A DNA stretch of 64,000 bases from Betaproteobacteria bacterium (GCA_016791265.1 JAEUMY010000004.1:186001-250000), one strand, 5' to 3'; positions 1 through 10,180 are shown, numbered from the stretch's first letter. Made by a program: numbers and translations. Notes: generated by a model not told the origin, from the letters alone.

Positions 1-2
1 CG

Positions 3-1976
3 AGCGCCGGCTTCGACGAGTGGCTGGTGAACCTCGGCTGGCAACCGCGCGCATACGACCGCTGGCGCGCGACCTTTGCCGGGGTGGTCAACGACTCGCC
101 CTACCGTTCGCCGGACCGTGGGGTGGTGCCGGAGCGCATCGTTATCGCACGCGAAAATGGCGAAGCCGCGATTCCCTATCGGATCGAAGCAGGCGACTTC
201 TTCGCCTTCACCAGCTTTCGCACCCAGCAGCGCTCGCTGAAGGGCGTGGCCGTCGAGTTGCAGCCCGTGCCGGCGGGCGACACCTACCGCAGCTCGGTCC
301 TGCTCTTTGGCGGCGCGGCGCAGCCTAGCTGGCGGCATTTGCAATGGAACGACGACAACAGCCTGGGCGTGTCCTGGCTGAACGAGTGGCGGGACAAGCG
401 GCTCACGGTCAACGTGCTGCGCAGCGAACGCGGCGCGAACGCCATCGCGGCCGCGCGCGACCAGACCATCGCCAGCCTCGCCGCCGATCTGCCGTTGCAG
501 TGGGGACCGCTCCGGCTGCGCGCCGAGGCCGAACTCGCCACGTTGCGCGGCGACACCGAGACCGCGATGGGTCAGAAAGACAGCGGCCTCTTCGCGCAAT
601 TGGCCGGCAGCTATGCGCAGTCGAACCTGAATTGGCGGCTGCGCGGCGAGCGCTACGGCGCGGGCTACCAGCCCTTCGGCGCAGCCGTGACACCCGACCG
701 CCGCTCGGCGGAAGCGCATGTGGCGGGACTGGTTTCGAACTCACTTTCCTGGCGCGCCCGCGCGCAGCGCTTCCGCGATCAGGCCGAGAGTGCCAACCCG
801 CAGGACACCGACGTGATTGGCGCGAGCCTCTCCGGGCCGTGGCCCGCGTTGGGCGCCACCGTACACGTCGATCTCTTCAGTCAGTCGTTGAAGCGGCGCG
901 ATGGCAGCACCGATCAGGACGCGCTCACCTTCAACGCGCTGCTGGTGAAGCCGATGCGGCAATGGGTGTTGCAAACCTCGCTGCTGTATCAAACACTGGA
1001 TGACAACGTGGTGACGGCCAACCAACCGCGGACGCGCCAGATCAACGTGAGCGCGCTGAAGCCGTTGCAATGGGGTAGCTGGAACGGCAGCATCGGCCCC
1101 GGTCTCACTTGGCGCAAGGTGACGGGCGGCACCGCCAACAGCAACGACGTGACCGCGAATCTCGCTCTCAACCTCGCGGGAGGTCCGCATCGATTCGCCC
1201 TCTCCGCAGGGCGGCTCGCGCAGAGTCCATCACTTTCCACGTCACCGGATGTGGCAACGATCAATCTCGGTCTCGATTACCGGTTCCGCACCGGCCGACA
1301 TGAGTTCGGATTCGATCTCGCCCTGTTTGACCGGAAGCCAAAACCCGGCGAGAAGACCGAAGCGATCAAGGCGGGGCTCGTCTGGATCGTGCAATTCGAC
1401 CGGCCGGCGAGGAGCGGCGCGCGTCCGGTCGCCAATCTCGTTTCGTCACCGGCGACGCCGCTTTCGCGCAACGCCTCGTTGCTCGCCGACGTGGCGCCCG
1501 GCGCGGATTTCAGGGCAACACAGACACGTCTCGCGGCTGCGGGACTCACCGGCGGCGTGGCGCAAGGCCCTGCGACCGTGTTCGAAACGCGGCTGCTCTC
1601 GGACATCGAGGCGCGCCAACGCGTGGTGGTCGTGGAATCCGCTGGTCGCGTTGAACGCACCGGGCTCTTGATCAGCCTGGACACGCTTGGCGGCGCCGAC
1701 GATGCGGCGCGGCTTTACGACCGTGTGCTGCGCAACCTGATCGAGGCACTCGGGCGCCCCGCCACCACGTTCGAGCAGGGCGCCTTCAGCGCGCAATATG
1801 CGAACGACATCGCGTCCGGCGCTCTGGTTCGCATCGCGGAGTGGGTCACCGACGCCGGCACATTGCGCGTCGGTCTCCCGCGCCGCCTGGATGGGTTGGC
1901 GCGCATCGAGATCATCCACGCGCCGTCGTTCGGCAGTCCGCGCGACACGCAATGGGGCATCGAAACGATTCGCTAG
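3..1976 (+). CDS. Beta-barrel-like outer membrane protein, N-terminus cut by window edge
   Basis: The reading frame is open from base 3, so the true start lies upstream; an internal GTG at 27 is not needed as a start. About 657 residues are visible. From roughly residue 85 to 460 the protein is a long series of alternating polar and hydrophobic strands ending in aromatic residues (for example LGLDYRFRTGRHEFGFDLAL), which is what an outer membrane beta-barrel looks like. The last 170 residues look like a separate soluble domain with no motif I recognise. No cysteine or enzyme signature is visible. YjbH-like exopolysaccharide-associated barrels are one possibility, but I cannot confirm that. 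That it is a real gene is fairly safe; its function is not. Confidence 0.6.
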   Translation, partial: SAGFDEWLVNLGWQPRAYDRWRATFAGVVNDSPYRSPDRGVVPERIVIARENGEAAIPYRIEAGDFFAFTSFRTQQRSLKGVAVELQPVPAGDTYRSSVLLFGGAAQPSWRHLQWNDDNSLGVSWLNEWRDKRLTVNVLRSERGANAIAAARDQTIASLAADLPLQWGPLRLRAEAELATLRGDTETAMGQKDSGLFAQLAGSYAQSNLNWRLRGERYGAGYQPFGAAVTPDRRSAEAHVAGLVSNSLSWRARAQRFRDQAESANPQDTDVIGASLSGPWPALGATVHVDLFSQSLKRRDGSTDQDALTFNALLVKPMRQWVLQTSLLYQTLDDNVVTANQPRTRQINVSALKPLQWGSWNGSIGPGLTWRKVTGGTANSNDVTANLALNLAGGPHRFALSAGRLAQSPSLSTSPDVATINLGLDYRFRTGRHEFGFDLALFDRKPKPGEKTEAIKAGLVWIVQFDRPARSGARPVANLVSSPATPLSRNASLLADVAPGADFRATQTRLAAAGLTGGVAQGPATVFETRLLSDIEARQRVVVVESAGRVERTGLLISLDTLGGADDAARLYDRVLRNLIEALGRPATTFEQGAFSAQYANDIASGALVRIAEWVTDAGTLRVGLPRRLDGLARIEIIHAPSFGSPRDTQWGIETIR

Positions 1977-1999
1977 CGAGTTTCGCCGCAGGAGCGAAA

Positions 2000-2031
2000 A
2001 AGGCCGCTTGCGAATATTCGCAGGCGGCCTT
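2000..2031. terminator. Large inverted repeat with the 12-bp palindrome as its core; possible terminator
   Basis: Arms AAGGCCGC (2000-2007) and GCGGCCTT (2024-2031) flank TGCGAATATTCGCA, so the whole 32 bp can fold into one hairpin. A run of A precedes it on the plus strand, which would be a T-run after the stem for reverse-strand transcription. It lies 23 bp after the barrel gene's stop. A terminator role is inference; as a plus-strand terminator it lacks a T-run. Confidence 0.4.
2010..2021. repeat. GCGAATATTCGC palindrome, exact, intergenic
   Basis: Exact copy between the barrel gene stop (1976) and the small gene at 2110. It forms the centre of a larger inverted repeat. Confidence 0.95.
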
Positions 2032-2109
2032 GGAACTCTGAACCATACTCCACTTGCAAGGGTTCGCCAAGCGTTGCGACAGGCGGAATTGTGGCGTAGC
2101 GTTCACCGC

Positions 2110-2484
2110 ATGGAACCTGACAAGTCGCTCCTCGTGAAGTCCGGCAATCTGTACCGTGTGCAGATCGCCGTGTCGCCGCTCTTGCCGCGCGAGATGGGGC
2201 CGGTCATCGAAGCGTTCACCACGCACTGGGCCAAGCCCGAGGATGTGGAACGCGCGAAAAACAAGGAAGCCGGCGTGCTCATCTTGTCAGGGGAAGGTCA
2301 CATGCGACTGGGCGAAAAGCCCGAGGACATCGCCCGCAACATCTCCTACGCCATTTGGAAAGCGCTGGATCGCTACGTGAAGGTCACGGTGGAGGCGGTC
2401 TATCTCGGCGACCCCCCGCAATCCAGTTTCGAGTTTGGCGAGAAGGCCTACAGCGAAGCGTTTGGGGCGCGGTTCGAGAATTGA
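2110..2484 (+). CDS. Hypothetical protein, 124 aa
   Basis: ATG at 2110 opens MEPDKSLLVKSGNLYRVQI and the protein is soluble, slightly acidic and without a signal peptide or cysteine cluster. I recognise no domain. The frame stays open upstream into the preceding gene, but the internal ATG is preferred because the region before it is intergenic in character and contains the palindrome hairpin. It runs convergently towards the RDD gene and stops 6 bp from that gene's stop. The content looks like a real globular protein (KPEDVERAKNKEAG, GEKPEDIARNISYAIWKAL) rather than a shadow frame. Confidence 0.6.
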   Translation: MEPDKSLLVKSGNLYRVQIAVSPLLPREMGPVIEAFTTHWAKPEDVERAKNKEAGVLILSGEGHMRLGEKPEDIARNISYAIWKALDRYVKVTVEAVYLGDPPQSSFEFGEKAYSEAFGARFEN

Positions 2485-2490
2485 TCGGCG

Positions 2491-3174
2491 TCAGTCGCGC
2501 CGTTCCGCGTTGGCACGCTGGGTGGATTGTTGCTCCATCTCCCAAACCGCCTTCTTTGCATCAGACCAGGAATTCCAGTCCGGCGGGCGTGCGGGCGCTG
2601 ACTCCAAGCCGCCTTGAAACCATTCATCGCGTTCAGCGATCAGAGACTCGACTTCTCCCGCTCTCAGCCTTTCCAACTTTCTCAGACACACGACGCGCGT
2701 ATTTGACAGCGAATCGTGCCATCCGAAGGGCTTGCTCCCGAAGAACGAGAGTGCTTCGAAGGGAATCATCCTCGCCAGAGTTCGTCCGAGGATCTGGAGA
2801 AAATCCGCAGGATCGCTATCCACACCGACAACGCGGGTTCTCAAGATGAGCTTGCCGACTGTCCAGCCGAACATGAGCTCTTGCGGCACGTAGTAGATGA
2901 GCAGGACCACCAAACCGGACATCGAGGATCGCAAAAATTCAGAAAGGATGGATTTGCCCGAACCCACAAGGAAAATCTCGTAGCCGGTCAGCGCGAGCAG
3001 GCTCAGCGCAACCATCGAGAGCACCCAGTCGATGACGTAAGTCCAGAACCTGCGCCACCGGCTGGCGAGAACCAAAGTTACGTCGAAAGACTGCTGCTGA
3101 ACGAGCAACGGCGCATCAGTGGGCGAGTAGGGATTGAGCTGCTCACTCACGTCAGCCGAGCCACTTCCGCGCAT
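2491..3174 (-). CDS. RDD family membrane protein
   Basis: The RDD signature is present: an arginine-rich start to the first helix ([12 protein letters not shown]) with the buried Asp, a first membrane segment ([19 protein letters not shown]), a second ([16 protein letters not shown]), then [14 protein letters not shown], the usual short stretch following the second helix. The C-terminal 70 residues are charged and cytoplasmic. RDD proteins are small membrane proteins, some linked to ion exchange; the substrate here is unknown. The ATG at 3174 overlaps the end of purL by 23 bp; a GTG at 3150 (VSEQLNPYS) would remove the overlap and is a fair alternative. Probably co-transcribed with purL. Confidence 0.8.
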   Translation of the reverse strand: MRGSGSADVSEQLNPYSPTDAPLLVQQQSFDVTLVLASRWRRFWTYVIDWVLSMVALSLLALTGYEIFLVGSGKSILSEFLRSSMSGLVVLLIYYVPQELMFGWTVGKLILRTRVVGVDSDPADFLQILGRTLARMIPFEALSFFGSKPFGWHDSLSNTRVVCLRKLERLRAGEVESLIAERDEWFQGGLESAPARPPDWNSWSDAKKAVWEMEQQSTQRANAERRD

Positions 3175-6100
3175 TGCGGAACATGCGCATCCACGGGCTC
3201 TCGACCGGCCAATCCTTCGGGTGCCACGACAGGTTCACCGTGCGGAATACACGTTCCGGGTGCGGCATCATGGCCGTGAAGCGGCCGTCCGGCGTGGTCA
3301 CGCTGGCGATGCCTTCCGGCGAACCGTTGGAATTGAACGGGAAGCGTTCGGTCGGCTTGCCGTAGTGGTCGACGAAGCGGAGCGCCGTCAGCCAGCGGGC
3401 GGCATCTTGCCGCGTCTTTGATCCGAATACCGCGCGGCCTTCGCCGTGTGCGGTCACCACGGGAATGCGGCTGCCCGCCATGCCCTCGAAGAAGATGGAC
3501 GGGGACTTCTGGATTTCGAGCAGCACGGTTCGGGCTTCGTACTGTTCGGACGCGTTGCGCTCGAAATGAGGCCAGTTCTCCGCACCCGGAATGATGTCGT
3601 GCAGGTTGGAAATCATCTGGCAGCCATTGCACACGCCCAGCGCGAAGGAATCGGCGCGCTTGAAGAAGGCCTCGAATTCGTCACGACCGCGTGAGGAGAA
3701 CAGGATGGACTTGGCCCAGCCTTCGCCGGCGCCCAGCACGTCGCCGTAGCTGAAACCGCCGCACGCCGCAAAGCCCTTGAAATCGTTCAGCGAGACCCGG
3801 CCGGTCAGGATGTCGCTCATGTGAACATCATGCGCCTCGAAGCCGGCCCAAGTGAAGGCGGCGGCCATTTCCAGTTGCCCGTTGACGCCCTGCTCGCGCA
3901 ATATCGCGATCTTCGGCTTCTCGCCTTTCGCGATGAAGGGTGCGGCCACATCGTCAGCGGGATTGAACGTGAGATGCGCGTGGAGTCCGGGGTCCTTGGC
4001 ATCCAGGATGCGGTCGTACTCCTGTTGCGCGCAGTCGGGGTTGTCGCGCAGGCGCTGGATGAGGTAACTGGTTTCCGACCACGCGCGTTGCAAATCGATT
4101 CGTGACGCGGCAAACACCGGCTTCCCCGCGCGAACGACACGCAGCGCATCATCGCTGTTGGGGTGACCGATGACATGCGAATATTCGCCAAGGCCCGCTT
4201 CGCGCAAGACCTGCATCACCAAAGACCGTTCCGCCTTGCGAATCTGCAACACGGCACCCAGCTCTTCATTGAACAGCGCCGCCAGCACAGCCTCCTCGGC
4301 ACCCAGCTTGGGCGACGTGGTGTCGTACTCGTCGACATCCGCCTCGCGCTCGTTGTAGGTGAGCACATCGAGATTCACGGTCACGCCCACGTGCGCTGCG
4401 AAGCTCATCTCCGCGATGGTCGCGAAGAGACCCCCATCGGAGCGGTCGTGATAGGCCAGCACTTTGCCGTCGCGGGCCAGTTTGCGCACCGCGACGAAGA
4501 ATTCCTTCAGGCGGGCGGGGTCATCGACATCCGGGGCGGCGTCTCCCACCTGCGCGTACACCTGCGCCAGCGCGGAACCGCCCAGCCGGTTCTTTCCGCC
4601 GCCGAGATCAATCAGCACCAGCTCGGTATCGGCCTCGCGGGATAGTTCGGGCGTCAGCGTGATGCGGGCATCCTGCACGGGTGCGAAGGCGGAAACGATC
4701 AGTGACACCGGCGCGACCACTTCCTTGTCCTTGCCGTCTTCCTTCCACCCTGTGCGCATGGAGAGCGAATCCTTGCCCACCGGAATGCTGATGCCCAGTG
4801 CGGGACACAGCTCCATGCCGACGGCCTTCACCGTGGCGAAGAGGTTGGCGTCCTCGCCACGATAGCCCGCGGGCGCCATCCAGTTGGCGGAGAGTTTGAT
4901 GTCGCCGATTTTCTCGATGTCGGCGGCGGCAATGTTGGTGATGGCCTCGCCCACCGCCATGCGGCCTGAGGCCGGTGCATTGATGACCGCGAGTGGCGTG
5001 CGCTCACCCATCGCCATCGCCTCGCCCTTGAACGTCTGGTAGCCCATCAGGGTCACGGCGCAGTCGGCCACCGGCGCCTGCCAGGGCCCCACCATCTGGT
5101 CGCGCGCGGTGAAAGCGCCCACGCTGCGGTCGCCGATATTGATGAGGAAGGATTTGTCCGCGACCGTCGGCAGCCTGAGCACGCGATACGCCGCTTCCTC
5201 GATGCGAATATTCGCAAGGTCGAGCGGCGCCAATGCCAGCACGCGCGACTTCACATCGCGATGCATGCGCGGCGGCTTGCCTAACAGCACGGGCAGCTCC
5301 ATGTCCACGGCATGGTTGCCAAACAACATGTCCTCGACGATGAGGCGCTCATCCGCTGTCGCCTCACCCAACACGGCGAAAGGACAACGCTCGCGTTCGC
5401 AGAAGGCCTTGAACATCGGCAACGATTCGGCTGCGATGGCGAGCACGTAGCGCTCCTGCGCTTCGTTGCACCAGATTTCCTTGGGCGACATGCCCGGCTC
5501 TTCGGACGGCACCTGGCGCAATTGGAAACGCGCACCCGCACCGCCGCCGTGGGCGAGCTCGGGCAATGCATTGGACAGACCGCCCGCGCCCACGTCGTGA
5601 ATGGAGAGAATGGGATTCTCATCGCCCAGCGCCCAACAGGCGTCGATGACTTCCTGACAGCGCCGTTCGATTTCCGCATTGGCGCGCTGCACCGAGTCAA
5701 AATCCAGCGCCTCGGTGTTCTGGCCGGAGGTCATGGATGAAGCCGCGCCACCACCCAGGCCGATGCGCATGCCGGGACCGCCCAGCTGGATCATGAGCGA
5801 GCCCGGCTTAAGCGGGCTCTTTCGCGTGTGCTTGGCCGAAATGTTGCCTAGGCCACCCGCGATCATGATCGGCTTGTGATAGCCGCGCATGACGCCCTCC
5901 ACCGCCTGCTCATAGGTGCGGAAGTACCCACAGAGATTCGGGCGTCCGAATTCATTGTTGAAGGCCGCACCGCCGATGGGACCTTCGATCATGATGGACA
6001 ACGCCGACGCGATGCGCGAAGGCTTGCCGTAGTCGCCTTCCCAGGGCCGACGATGGCCGGGGATGTTGAGGTTCGACACCGAGAAGCCGGTCAACCCTGC

Positions 6101-7108
6101 CTTGGGCTTGGCGCCGATGCCGGTCGCACCCTCATCTCGAATCTCGCCACCGGCGCCGGTGGCCGCACCCGGCCAAGGCGCGATGGCGGTGGGGTGGTTG
6201 TGCGTCTCCACCTTCATCAGAATGTGCGTGGACTCCTGCGAATATTCGAAGGTTTTCCCGTTTCGCGGATAGAAGCGGTCAATGACGGCGCCTTCGATCA
6301 CCGACGAGTTATCGGAGTAGGCGACCACCGTGCCTGCGGGCGATCGCTGATGCGTGTTGCGAATCATGGCGAAGAGGCTCTTGTCCTGCGCGGCGCCATC
6401 CACGGTCCAGCTCGCATTGAAAATCTTGTGGCGGCAATGCTCGGAATTGGCCTGCGCGAACATCATCAACTCGACATCCGTGGGATCGCGCTGGATACGA
6501 GCGAAGTACTCGAAGAGATAGTCGATCTCGTCCGGCGACAGCGCGAGCCCCCATTCGCTGTTGGCCGTTTCCAGCGCGGACTTGCCGTCTCTCACCACGG
6601 AAACCGTTTGCAGCGGGGCGGGCGTTTGAGTGACGAAGAGTTCGGCGGCGGCGCCGAAATCGTCTCTCACCGTCTCGGTCATCGGGTCATGAATGGCCTT
6701 CAGAATCGCCTCGACGATCTCTGGCGAATATTCGCGCGCCACGACGTGGAAGGCGATGCCGCGCTCGATCCGAACCACGGCATCCAGCCCGCAAATCCTC
6801 GCGATGTCGCTGGCCTTGGATGACCAGGATGAGAGGGTGCCGATACGAGGCAGCACCAGGAACAATCGCCCCTGCGGCTCGTCAGCGGGCGCGGTGCCGT
6901 ACTGAAGAATTCGCGACAGCACGTCGGTCTCGCGCTCCGCGAGCGGCCGCGTCGTCTGCACGAAGTGAGTGAACTCGGCTAAGAGTCCGGTGATGCCGGG
7001 ATGCTTCGCCCTGAGCGGGGCGAGCAGCTTTTCAACACGGAACGGGGACAGCGCAACTGGGCCTCGCACACGGAGCGGCGAGGCGGAGGTCGGGGCATTC
7101 ATGGGCAT
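3152..7108 (-). CDS. purL: Phosphoribosylformylglycinamidine synthase
   Basis: Catalyses the ATP- and glutamine-dependent amination of FGAR to FGAM, the fourth step of purine synthesis, in the cytoplasm. The 1318 residues match the single-chain form of proteobacteria (about 1300). In order: an N-terminal PurS-like domain, the linker, two AIRS-like ATP-binding halves ([20 protein letters not shown] around residue 300; GKDSLSMRT in the second half), and a C-terminal class I glutaminase with the nucleophile Cys in [10 protein letters not shown] near residue 1160 and HPE near the end. It carries three exact copies and one near copy of the 12-bp palindrome in frame (ANIR once, EYS three times), the highest load of any gene here. 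Purine genes purM and purN lie 16 kb away. Confidence 0.98.
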   Translation of the reverse strand: MPMNAPTSASPLRVRGPVALSPFRVEKLLAPLRAKHPGITGLLAEFTHFVQTTRPLAERETDVLSRILQYGTAPADEPQGRLFLVLPRIGTLSSWSSKASDIARICGLDAVVRIERGIAFHVVAREYSPEIVEAILKAIHDPMTETVRDDFGAAAELFVTQTPAPLQTVSVVRDGKSALETANSEWGLALSPDEIDYLFEYFARIQRDPTDVELMMFAQANSEHCRHKIFNASWTVDGAAQDKSLFAMIRNTHQRSPAGTVVAYSDNSSVIEGAVIDRFYPRNGKTFEYSQESTHILMKVETHNHPTAIAPWPGAATGAGGEIRDEGATGIGAKPKAGLTGFSVSNLNIPGHRRPWEGDYGKPSRIASALSIMIEGPIGGAAFNNEFGRPNLCGYFRTYEQAVEGVMRGYHKPIMIAGGLGNISAKHTRKSPLKPGSLMIQLGGPGMRIGLGGGAASSMTSGQNTEALDFDSVQRANAEIERRCQEVIDACWALGDENPILSIHDVGAGGLSNALPELAHGGGAGARFQLRQVPSEEPGMSPKEIWCNEAQERYVLAIAAESLPMFKAFCERERCPFAVLGEATADERLIVEDMLFGNHAVDMELPVLLGKPPRMHRDVKSRVLALAPLDLANIRIEEAAYRVLRLPTVADKSFLINIGDRSVGAFTARDQMVGPWQAPVADCAVTLMGYQTFKGEAMAMGERTPLAVINAPASGRMAVGEAITNIAAADIEKIGDIKLSANWMAPAGYRGEDANLFATVKAVGMELCPALGISIPVGKDSLSMRTGWKEDGKDKEVVAPVSLIVSAFAPVQDARITLTPELSREADTELVLIDLGGGKNRLGGSALAQVYAQVGDAAPDVDDPARLKEFFVAVRKLARDGKVLAYHDRSDGGLFATIAEMSFAAHVGVTVNLDVLTYNEREADVDEYDTTSPKLGAEEAVLAALFNEELGAVLQIRKAERSLVMQVLREAGLGEYSHVIGHPNSDDALRVVRAGKPVFAASRIDLQRAWSETSYLIQRLRDNPDCAQQEYDRILDAKDPGLHAHLTFNPADDVAAPFIAKGEKPKIAILREQGVNGQLEMAAAFTWAGFEAHDVHMSDILTGRVSLNDFKGFAACGGFSYGDVLGAGEGWAKSILFSSRGRDEFEAFFKRADSFALGVCNGCQMISNLHDIIPGAENWPHFERNASEQYEARTVLLEIQKSPSIFFEGMAGSRIPVVTAHGEGRAVFGSKTRQDAARWLTALRFVDHYGKPTERFPFNSNGSPEGIASVTTPDGRFTAMMPHPERVFRTVNLSWHPKDWPVESPWMRMFRNARKWLG
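4177..4188. repeat. GCGAATATTCGC palindrome, exact, in purL
   Basis: Within purL in the frame that encodes GEYSH. Confidence 0.95.
5204..5215. repeat. GCGAATATTCGC palindrome, exact, in purL
   Basis: Within purL, codon-aligned, encoding ANIR. Confidence 0.95.
6238..6249. repeat. GCGAATATTCGA, one-mismatch copy, in purL
   Basis: Last base differs from the palindrome. It encodes FEYSQ in purL, the same frame as the exact EYS copies. Confidence 0.8.
6724..6735. repeat. GCGAATATTCGC palindrome, exact, in purL
   Basis: Within purL in the frame that encodes REYSP. Confidence 0.95.
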
Positions 7109-7191
7109 GGCGCGATGGGTCGCCCGATGCTCTCGGGCTGTGAGCGGTCACTGAAAGCGGGACCGGCGGGCATAACGACTGGAAGCCGAAA

Positions 7192-7689
7192 TTATACCGG
7201 AGCCGCCCGACCCCACCGGAGCCTGACGCGGAGCTGTCGGTGAGCGTCGGGGGGCACGCTGTCCGGCAACAGAATCCAGCTTCGGTCAGGCCGCCACCAG
7301 CGGGCGCCGTCTTCGCGGCAGCGCAGGATGACGAGGCCGCTCAGCACGAAGCTGCCTTCGACCAGCGTGCCGCGCACGGTCCGACCCCAGGGAAATTCGA
7401 TCTCGATGCGGTCAGCGGCCTCCGCTTTTCCGTGGGGCGGCAATCGCAGGCGGAACGGATGCGTCCGCGCGCCCAGCCAGCCCGCCCTGCCCAAGGACCA
7501 CAACAGGCTCGCGAGAACCGCGAGTTTCAGGCCGATGTGCAGATTGATCGGCAGCGCCAGCGGCCAAATGACGACCAATGAGGCGATGTGGGCTGCGACC
7601 AGCGACGCGGCGAGACGACGAGATCGTTCCACTGTCACATCCATGCCGCTGTGCAATGCGCCCCCAAATGAGGAAAAATGAGCATCCAT
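7192..7689 (-). CDS. YgfX-like small membrane protein
   Basis: A 165-residue protein with two closely spaced hydrophobic helices near the N-terminus (ASLVAAHIASLVVIWPLAL and LHIGLKLAVLASLLW) followed by a soluble C-terminal half rich in Arg and Trp (CREDGARWWRPDRSWILLPD). This layout matches the YgfX family. In E. coli ygfX sits divergent from ygfZ, and here the gene is likewise divergent from ygfZ, 32 bp away, which supports the call. No SdhE homologue is next to it. The ATG at 7689 gives the longest form; a second ATG at 7644 (MDVTVERSRR) would start nearer the first helix and may be the true start. Confidence 0.65.
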   Translation of the reverse strand: MDAHFSSFGGALHSGMDVTVERSRRLAASLVAAHIASLVVIWPLALPINLHIGLKLAVLASLLWSLGRAGWLGARTHPFRLRLPPHGKAEAADRIEIEFPWGRTVRGTLVEGSFVLSGLVILRCREDGARWWRPDRSWILLPDSVPPDAHRQLRVRLRWGRAAPV

Positions 7690-7721
7690 CGTAACAGCTC
7701 ACTCGGACATCCCGATCTTCC

Positions 7722-8780
7722 ATGCATCCTGAATGGCGCAAATTCCTGACCGCGCGCGGCGCCGCGTTCGGCCCCGCTGAGTCCGGTTCGCACGTTGAAC
7801 ACTTCGGCCACCCGGCGGCGGAGATCGCCGCGCTGGGCACCCGCGCTGTGCTCTGCGACCTGTCGCAGCAGAGCCTCATACTCGCCTCGGGTGACGACGC
7901 CCGCGCGTTCCTGCACGGCCAGCTCACCAATGATGTCGAGAAACTGATGGAGGACCACGCGCAGTGGAACGGCTACTGCACCCCCAAGGGCCGACTCATC
8001 GCGAGCTTTCTGCTGTGGCCGGCGAAGCAGGGCGTCATGCTGCAACTGCCGCGCGAGCAGGTGGACGCCACGGTGAAGCGGCTTCGCATGTTCGTGTTGC
8101 GATCAAAGGTCAAACTCGATGATGTGAGCGATCAGTGGGTCAGCATCGGCGTAGCCGGCCCCGGCGCCGCGGCCGCATTGGCGCAATGCGTCGAGCGCAT
8201 TCCGGCAGGTGGAATGCTGTCCGCGCATCAACATGGCCTGCGCATCCTTCGCCTGGAGTCAGAGCGCTTCGTGCTGGTCGGCGCGCCGGATGTGGTGGCG
8301 CCGCTCTGGGACGAACTCGCCGCGCCTTGCATGCCCTGCGGCATCAATGCCTGGGATTGGCATGCCATCGCGGCGGGCATTCCTGAAGTGCGGGCGGCGA
8401 CGCGTGAGAGCTTCGTTCCGCAAATGATCAACTTCGATCTCATGGGCGGCGTCAGCTTCAGGAAGGGCTGCTTCCCTGGCCAGGAGATTGTCGCGCGCAC
8501 GCAGTATCGCGGCATCCTGAAACGCCGGATGATGAAAGCCGTGATCGCCGACGCGCTGGCGCTGCCCACCCCGGGCGATGCGGTCTACTCGCCTGCTTTC
8601 GGCGATCAGGCGGCCGGCGAAATCGTGTTGGCCGCGCGCGCGCCATTGGGTCATCATGTGCTGGTGGTCGCTCAGACAGAAGCCTTGCGTCAGGGCGCGC
8701 TCACCTTGAAGGCGCCGGATGGCCCCGCCCTTGGCATCGAGTCCCTCCCCTACCCCGTGACCTTTCCAGACGCAGCATGA
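7722..8780 (+). CDS. ygfZ: Folate-binding protein YgfZ, tRNA modification / Fe-S cluster factor
   Basis: 352 residues in the aminomethyltransferase-like fold. The family signature is clear: KGCFPGQEIVARTQYRG at about residue 246, which holds the conserved Cys of the K-G-C-x-x-G-Q-E motif that marks YgfZ. In other bacteria the protein uses tetrahydrofolate and supports Fe-S enzymes such as MiaB. ATG at 7722 (MHPEWRKFLTARGAAFG) fits the usual N-terminus. The last codons overlap the next gene by four bases (ATGA), so the two are translationally coupled. Confidence 0.92.
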   Translation: MHPEWRKFLTARGAAFGPAESGSHVEHFGHPAAEIAALGTRAVLCDLSQQSLILASGDDARAFLHGQLTNDVEKLMEDHAQWNGYCTPKGRLIASFLLWPAKQGVMLQLPREQVDATVKRLRMFVLRSKVKLDDVSDQWVSIGVAGPGAAAALAQCVERIPAGGMLSAHQHGLRILRLESERFVLVGAPDVVAPLWDELAAPCMPCGINAWDWHAIAAGIPEVRAATRESFVPQMINFDLMGGVSFRKGCFPGQEIVARTQYRGILKRRMMKAVIADALALPTPGDAVYSPAFGDQAAGEIVLAARAPLGHHVLVVAQTEALRQGALTLKAPDGPALGIESLPYPVTFPDAA

Positions 8781-9700
8781 GTAACGACGACGATTTCGAC
8801 TTCACCAAACCGCAGGCCGACAAGCCGGCGGCGCCGCCACCGCCCAAGCCCACCGCGCCGCCTGTGCGGAGCAGACTCTACGACCCGGTCGTGGCTGGCA
8901 AGCTCTTCAAGGCGTTCGGCAAGCAGGAAGCCGTGCCGTCGGGCGGCGAGTTCTTCGCCGAAAACGAGAAGGCAGCCAAGGGCGGATTCTTCAAGTCAGG
9001 CAGCGTCAGTCGCATGTACTTTCTGGCCCAGGGCGAAGTCAGCCTGACTGTGGCGGGCCGGACGCTGGACACCATTCGCGCCGGCGAGATATTCGGCGAA
9101 ATGGCGGTGGTGAGCGACACGCCGCGCAGCGCCACGGCGACCGCCAAAGGCGATTGCGTCGCGCTGACACTGGATGCGCAGCAGTTCCAGACCGCCATTC
9201 AGCACATGCCCGAGTTCGCGTTGATGTTGATGAGCGTGATGTTCGACCGGCTCAGGCTGGTCGCGGCCCGTCTGGGCGCGCGCAAAGCGCGGGCGGACGA
9301 CCGGGCGCGCGATGGCCGCCTGTTCGACGACCCCATGCTGAATGAATTGCTGGCGCAAATCGACAACCCGACCCGTATTCGCGCACCCGCCGAGAAAGTC
9401 ATCATGCGCGAAGGCGAGGCGGGCATGACCATGTACGTGGTGCTGTCCGGCCGTGTGGGCATCGTCGTGCGCGGCACCCTCGTGGAGAGCGTGGGCCAAG
9501 GGGGCACATTTGGCGAGATGGCGCTGGTGGACCAGTCACCGCGGACGGCCGGCGCCTTCGCCCAGACCGACTGCGAACTGCTGGCCATCAATCGCGCAGC
9601 CCTGATCGCGCTGGTGAAGTCCCAACCCAAATTCGGCATGGCCCTGTTGGAAGCGGGCGCGGATCGCCTGCGCCACATGAACGCGCTTCTGGTCGGTTAG
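8777..9700 (+). CDS. Protein with two cyclic-nucleotide-binding domains
   Basis: 307 residues. After a 35-residue proline- and lysine-rich tail come two cNMP-binding beta-roll domains, about residues 50-150 (phosphate-binding-cassette-like GEIFGEMAVVSDTPRSATAT) and 190-300 (GGTFGEMALVDQSPRTAGAF). There is no helix-turn-helix, kinase or channel part, so this is not a CRP-type regulator; it may be a regulatory subunit or a phosphate-sensing adaptor. It is coupled to ygfZ by an ATGA overlap. Both cassettes have Arg at the position that contacts the cyclic phosphate in true cNMP binders. The ligand and partner are unknown. Confidence 0.85.
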   Translation: MSNDDDFDFTKPQADKPAAPPPPKPTAPPVRSRLYDPVVAGKLFKAFGKQEAVPSGGEFFAENEKAAKGGFFKSGSVSRMYFLAQGEVSLTVAGRTLDTIRAGEIFGEMAVVSDTPRSATATAKGDCVALTLDAQQFQTAIQHMPEFALMLMSVMFDRLRLVAARLGARKARADDRARDGRLFDDPMLNELLAQIDNPTRIRAPAEKVIMREGEAGMTMYVVLSGRVGIVVRGTLVESVGQGGTFGEMALVDQSPRTAGAFAQTDCELLAINRAALIALVKSQPKFGMALLEAGADRLRHMNALLVG

Positions 9701-9739
9701 TTCACGGGTGATTTCAAGCGCTCGCGATCACACGGTCCA

Positions 9740-10180
9740 TCAGGCAGTCAAGGCGCGCCGCATGGTGATGTGCGGAATGCCGGCCTCTTCATAGACATCG
9801 CCGACCCGCGCAAAGCCGGCCCGGTCGTAGAACGGCGCGGCATGAAGCTGCGCGTGCAGTTCAATCAGCAGATCGCCGCGTGCGCGCGCCGCCGCCAGCA
9901 ACGCATCGAGCATCGCCGCACCCACGCCCTTGCCGCGCCAATCCGGCGCGACCGCCATGCGTCCAACGCGGCCCACGCCCGCATCCTGCGGCAGCAAGCG
10001 CCCGGTGCCAATCACCGCACCCGAGGCGTCCTCCGCCAACGCGTGGAGGCAATGGCGATCCCGGTCGTCCATTTCCAGGTGCGCAGGCACCCCTTGCTCC
10101 ACCACGAACACGGCAAGGCGGAGCGGCCTCACCCGTTCGGCGATGTCAGCCCAGTGGGCCAAAGACACGCGAAATTCCAT
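9740..10180 (-). CDS. GNAT family N-acetyltransferase (ElaA-like)
   Basis: 146 residues with the acetyl-CoA motif A (VGRMAVAPDWRGKGVGAAML, containing the R-x-x-G-x-G loop) and the C-terminal motif B (FYDRAGFARVGDVYEEAGI). The opening VFVVEQGVP followed by EMDD, and the closing GIPHITMRR, resemble ElaA-type GNAT proteins. The substrate cannot be told from sequence. It precedes ppa's stop by 28 bp in the transcription sense of the opposite neighbour; both genes lie on the reverse strand and ppa is upstream. A palindrome copy fills the gap between them. Confidence 0.85.
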   Translation of the reverse strand: MEFRVSLAHWADIAERVRPLRLAVFVVEQGVPAHLEMDDRDRHCLHALAEDASGAVIGTGRLLPQDAGVGRVGRMAVAPDWRGKGVGAAMLDALLAAARARGDLLIELHAQLHAAPFYDRAGFARVGDVYEEAGIPHITMRRALTA

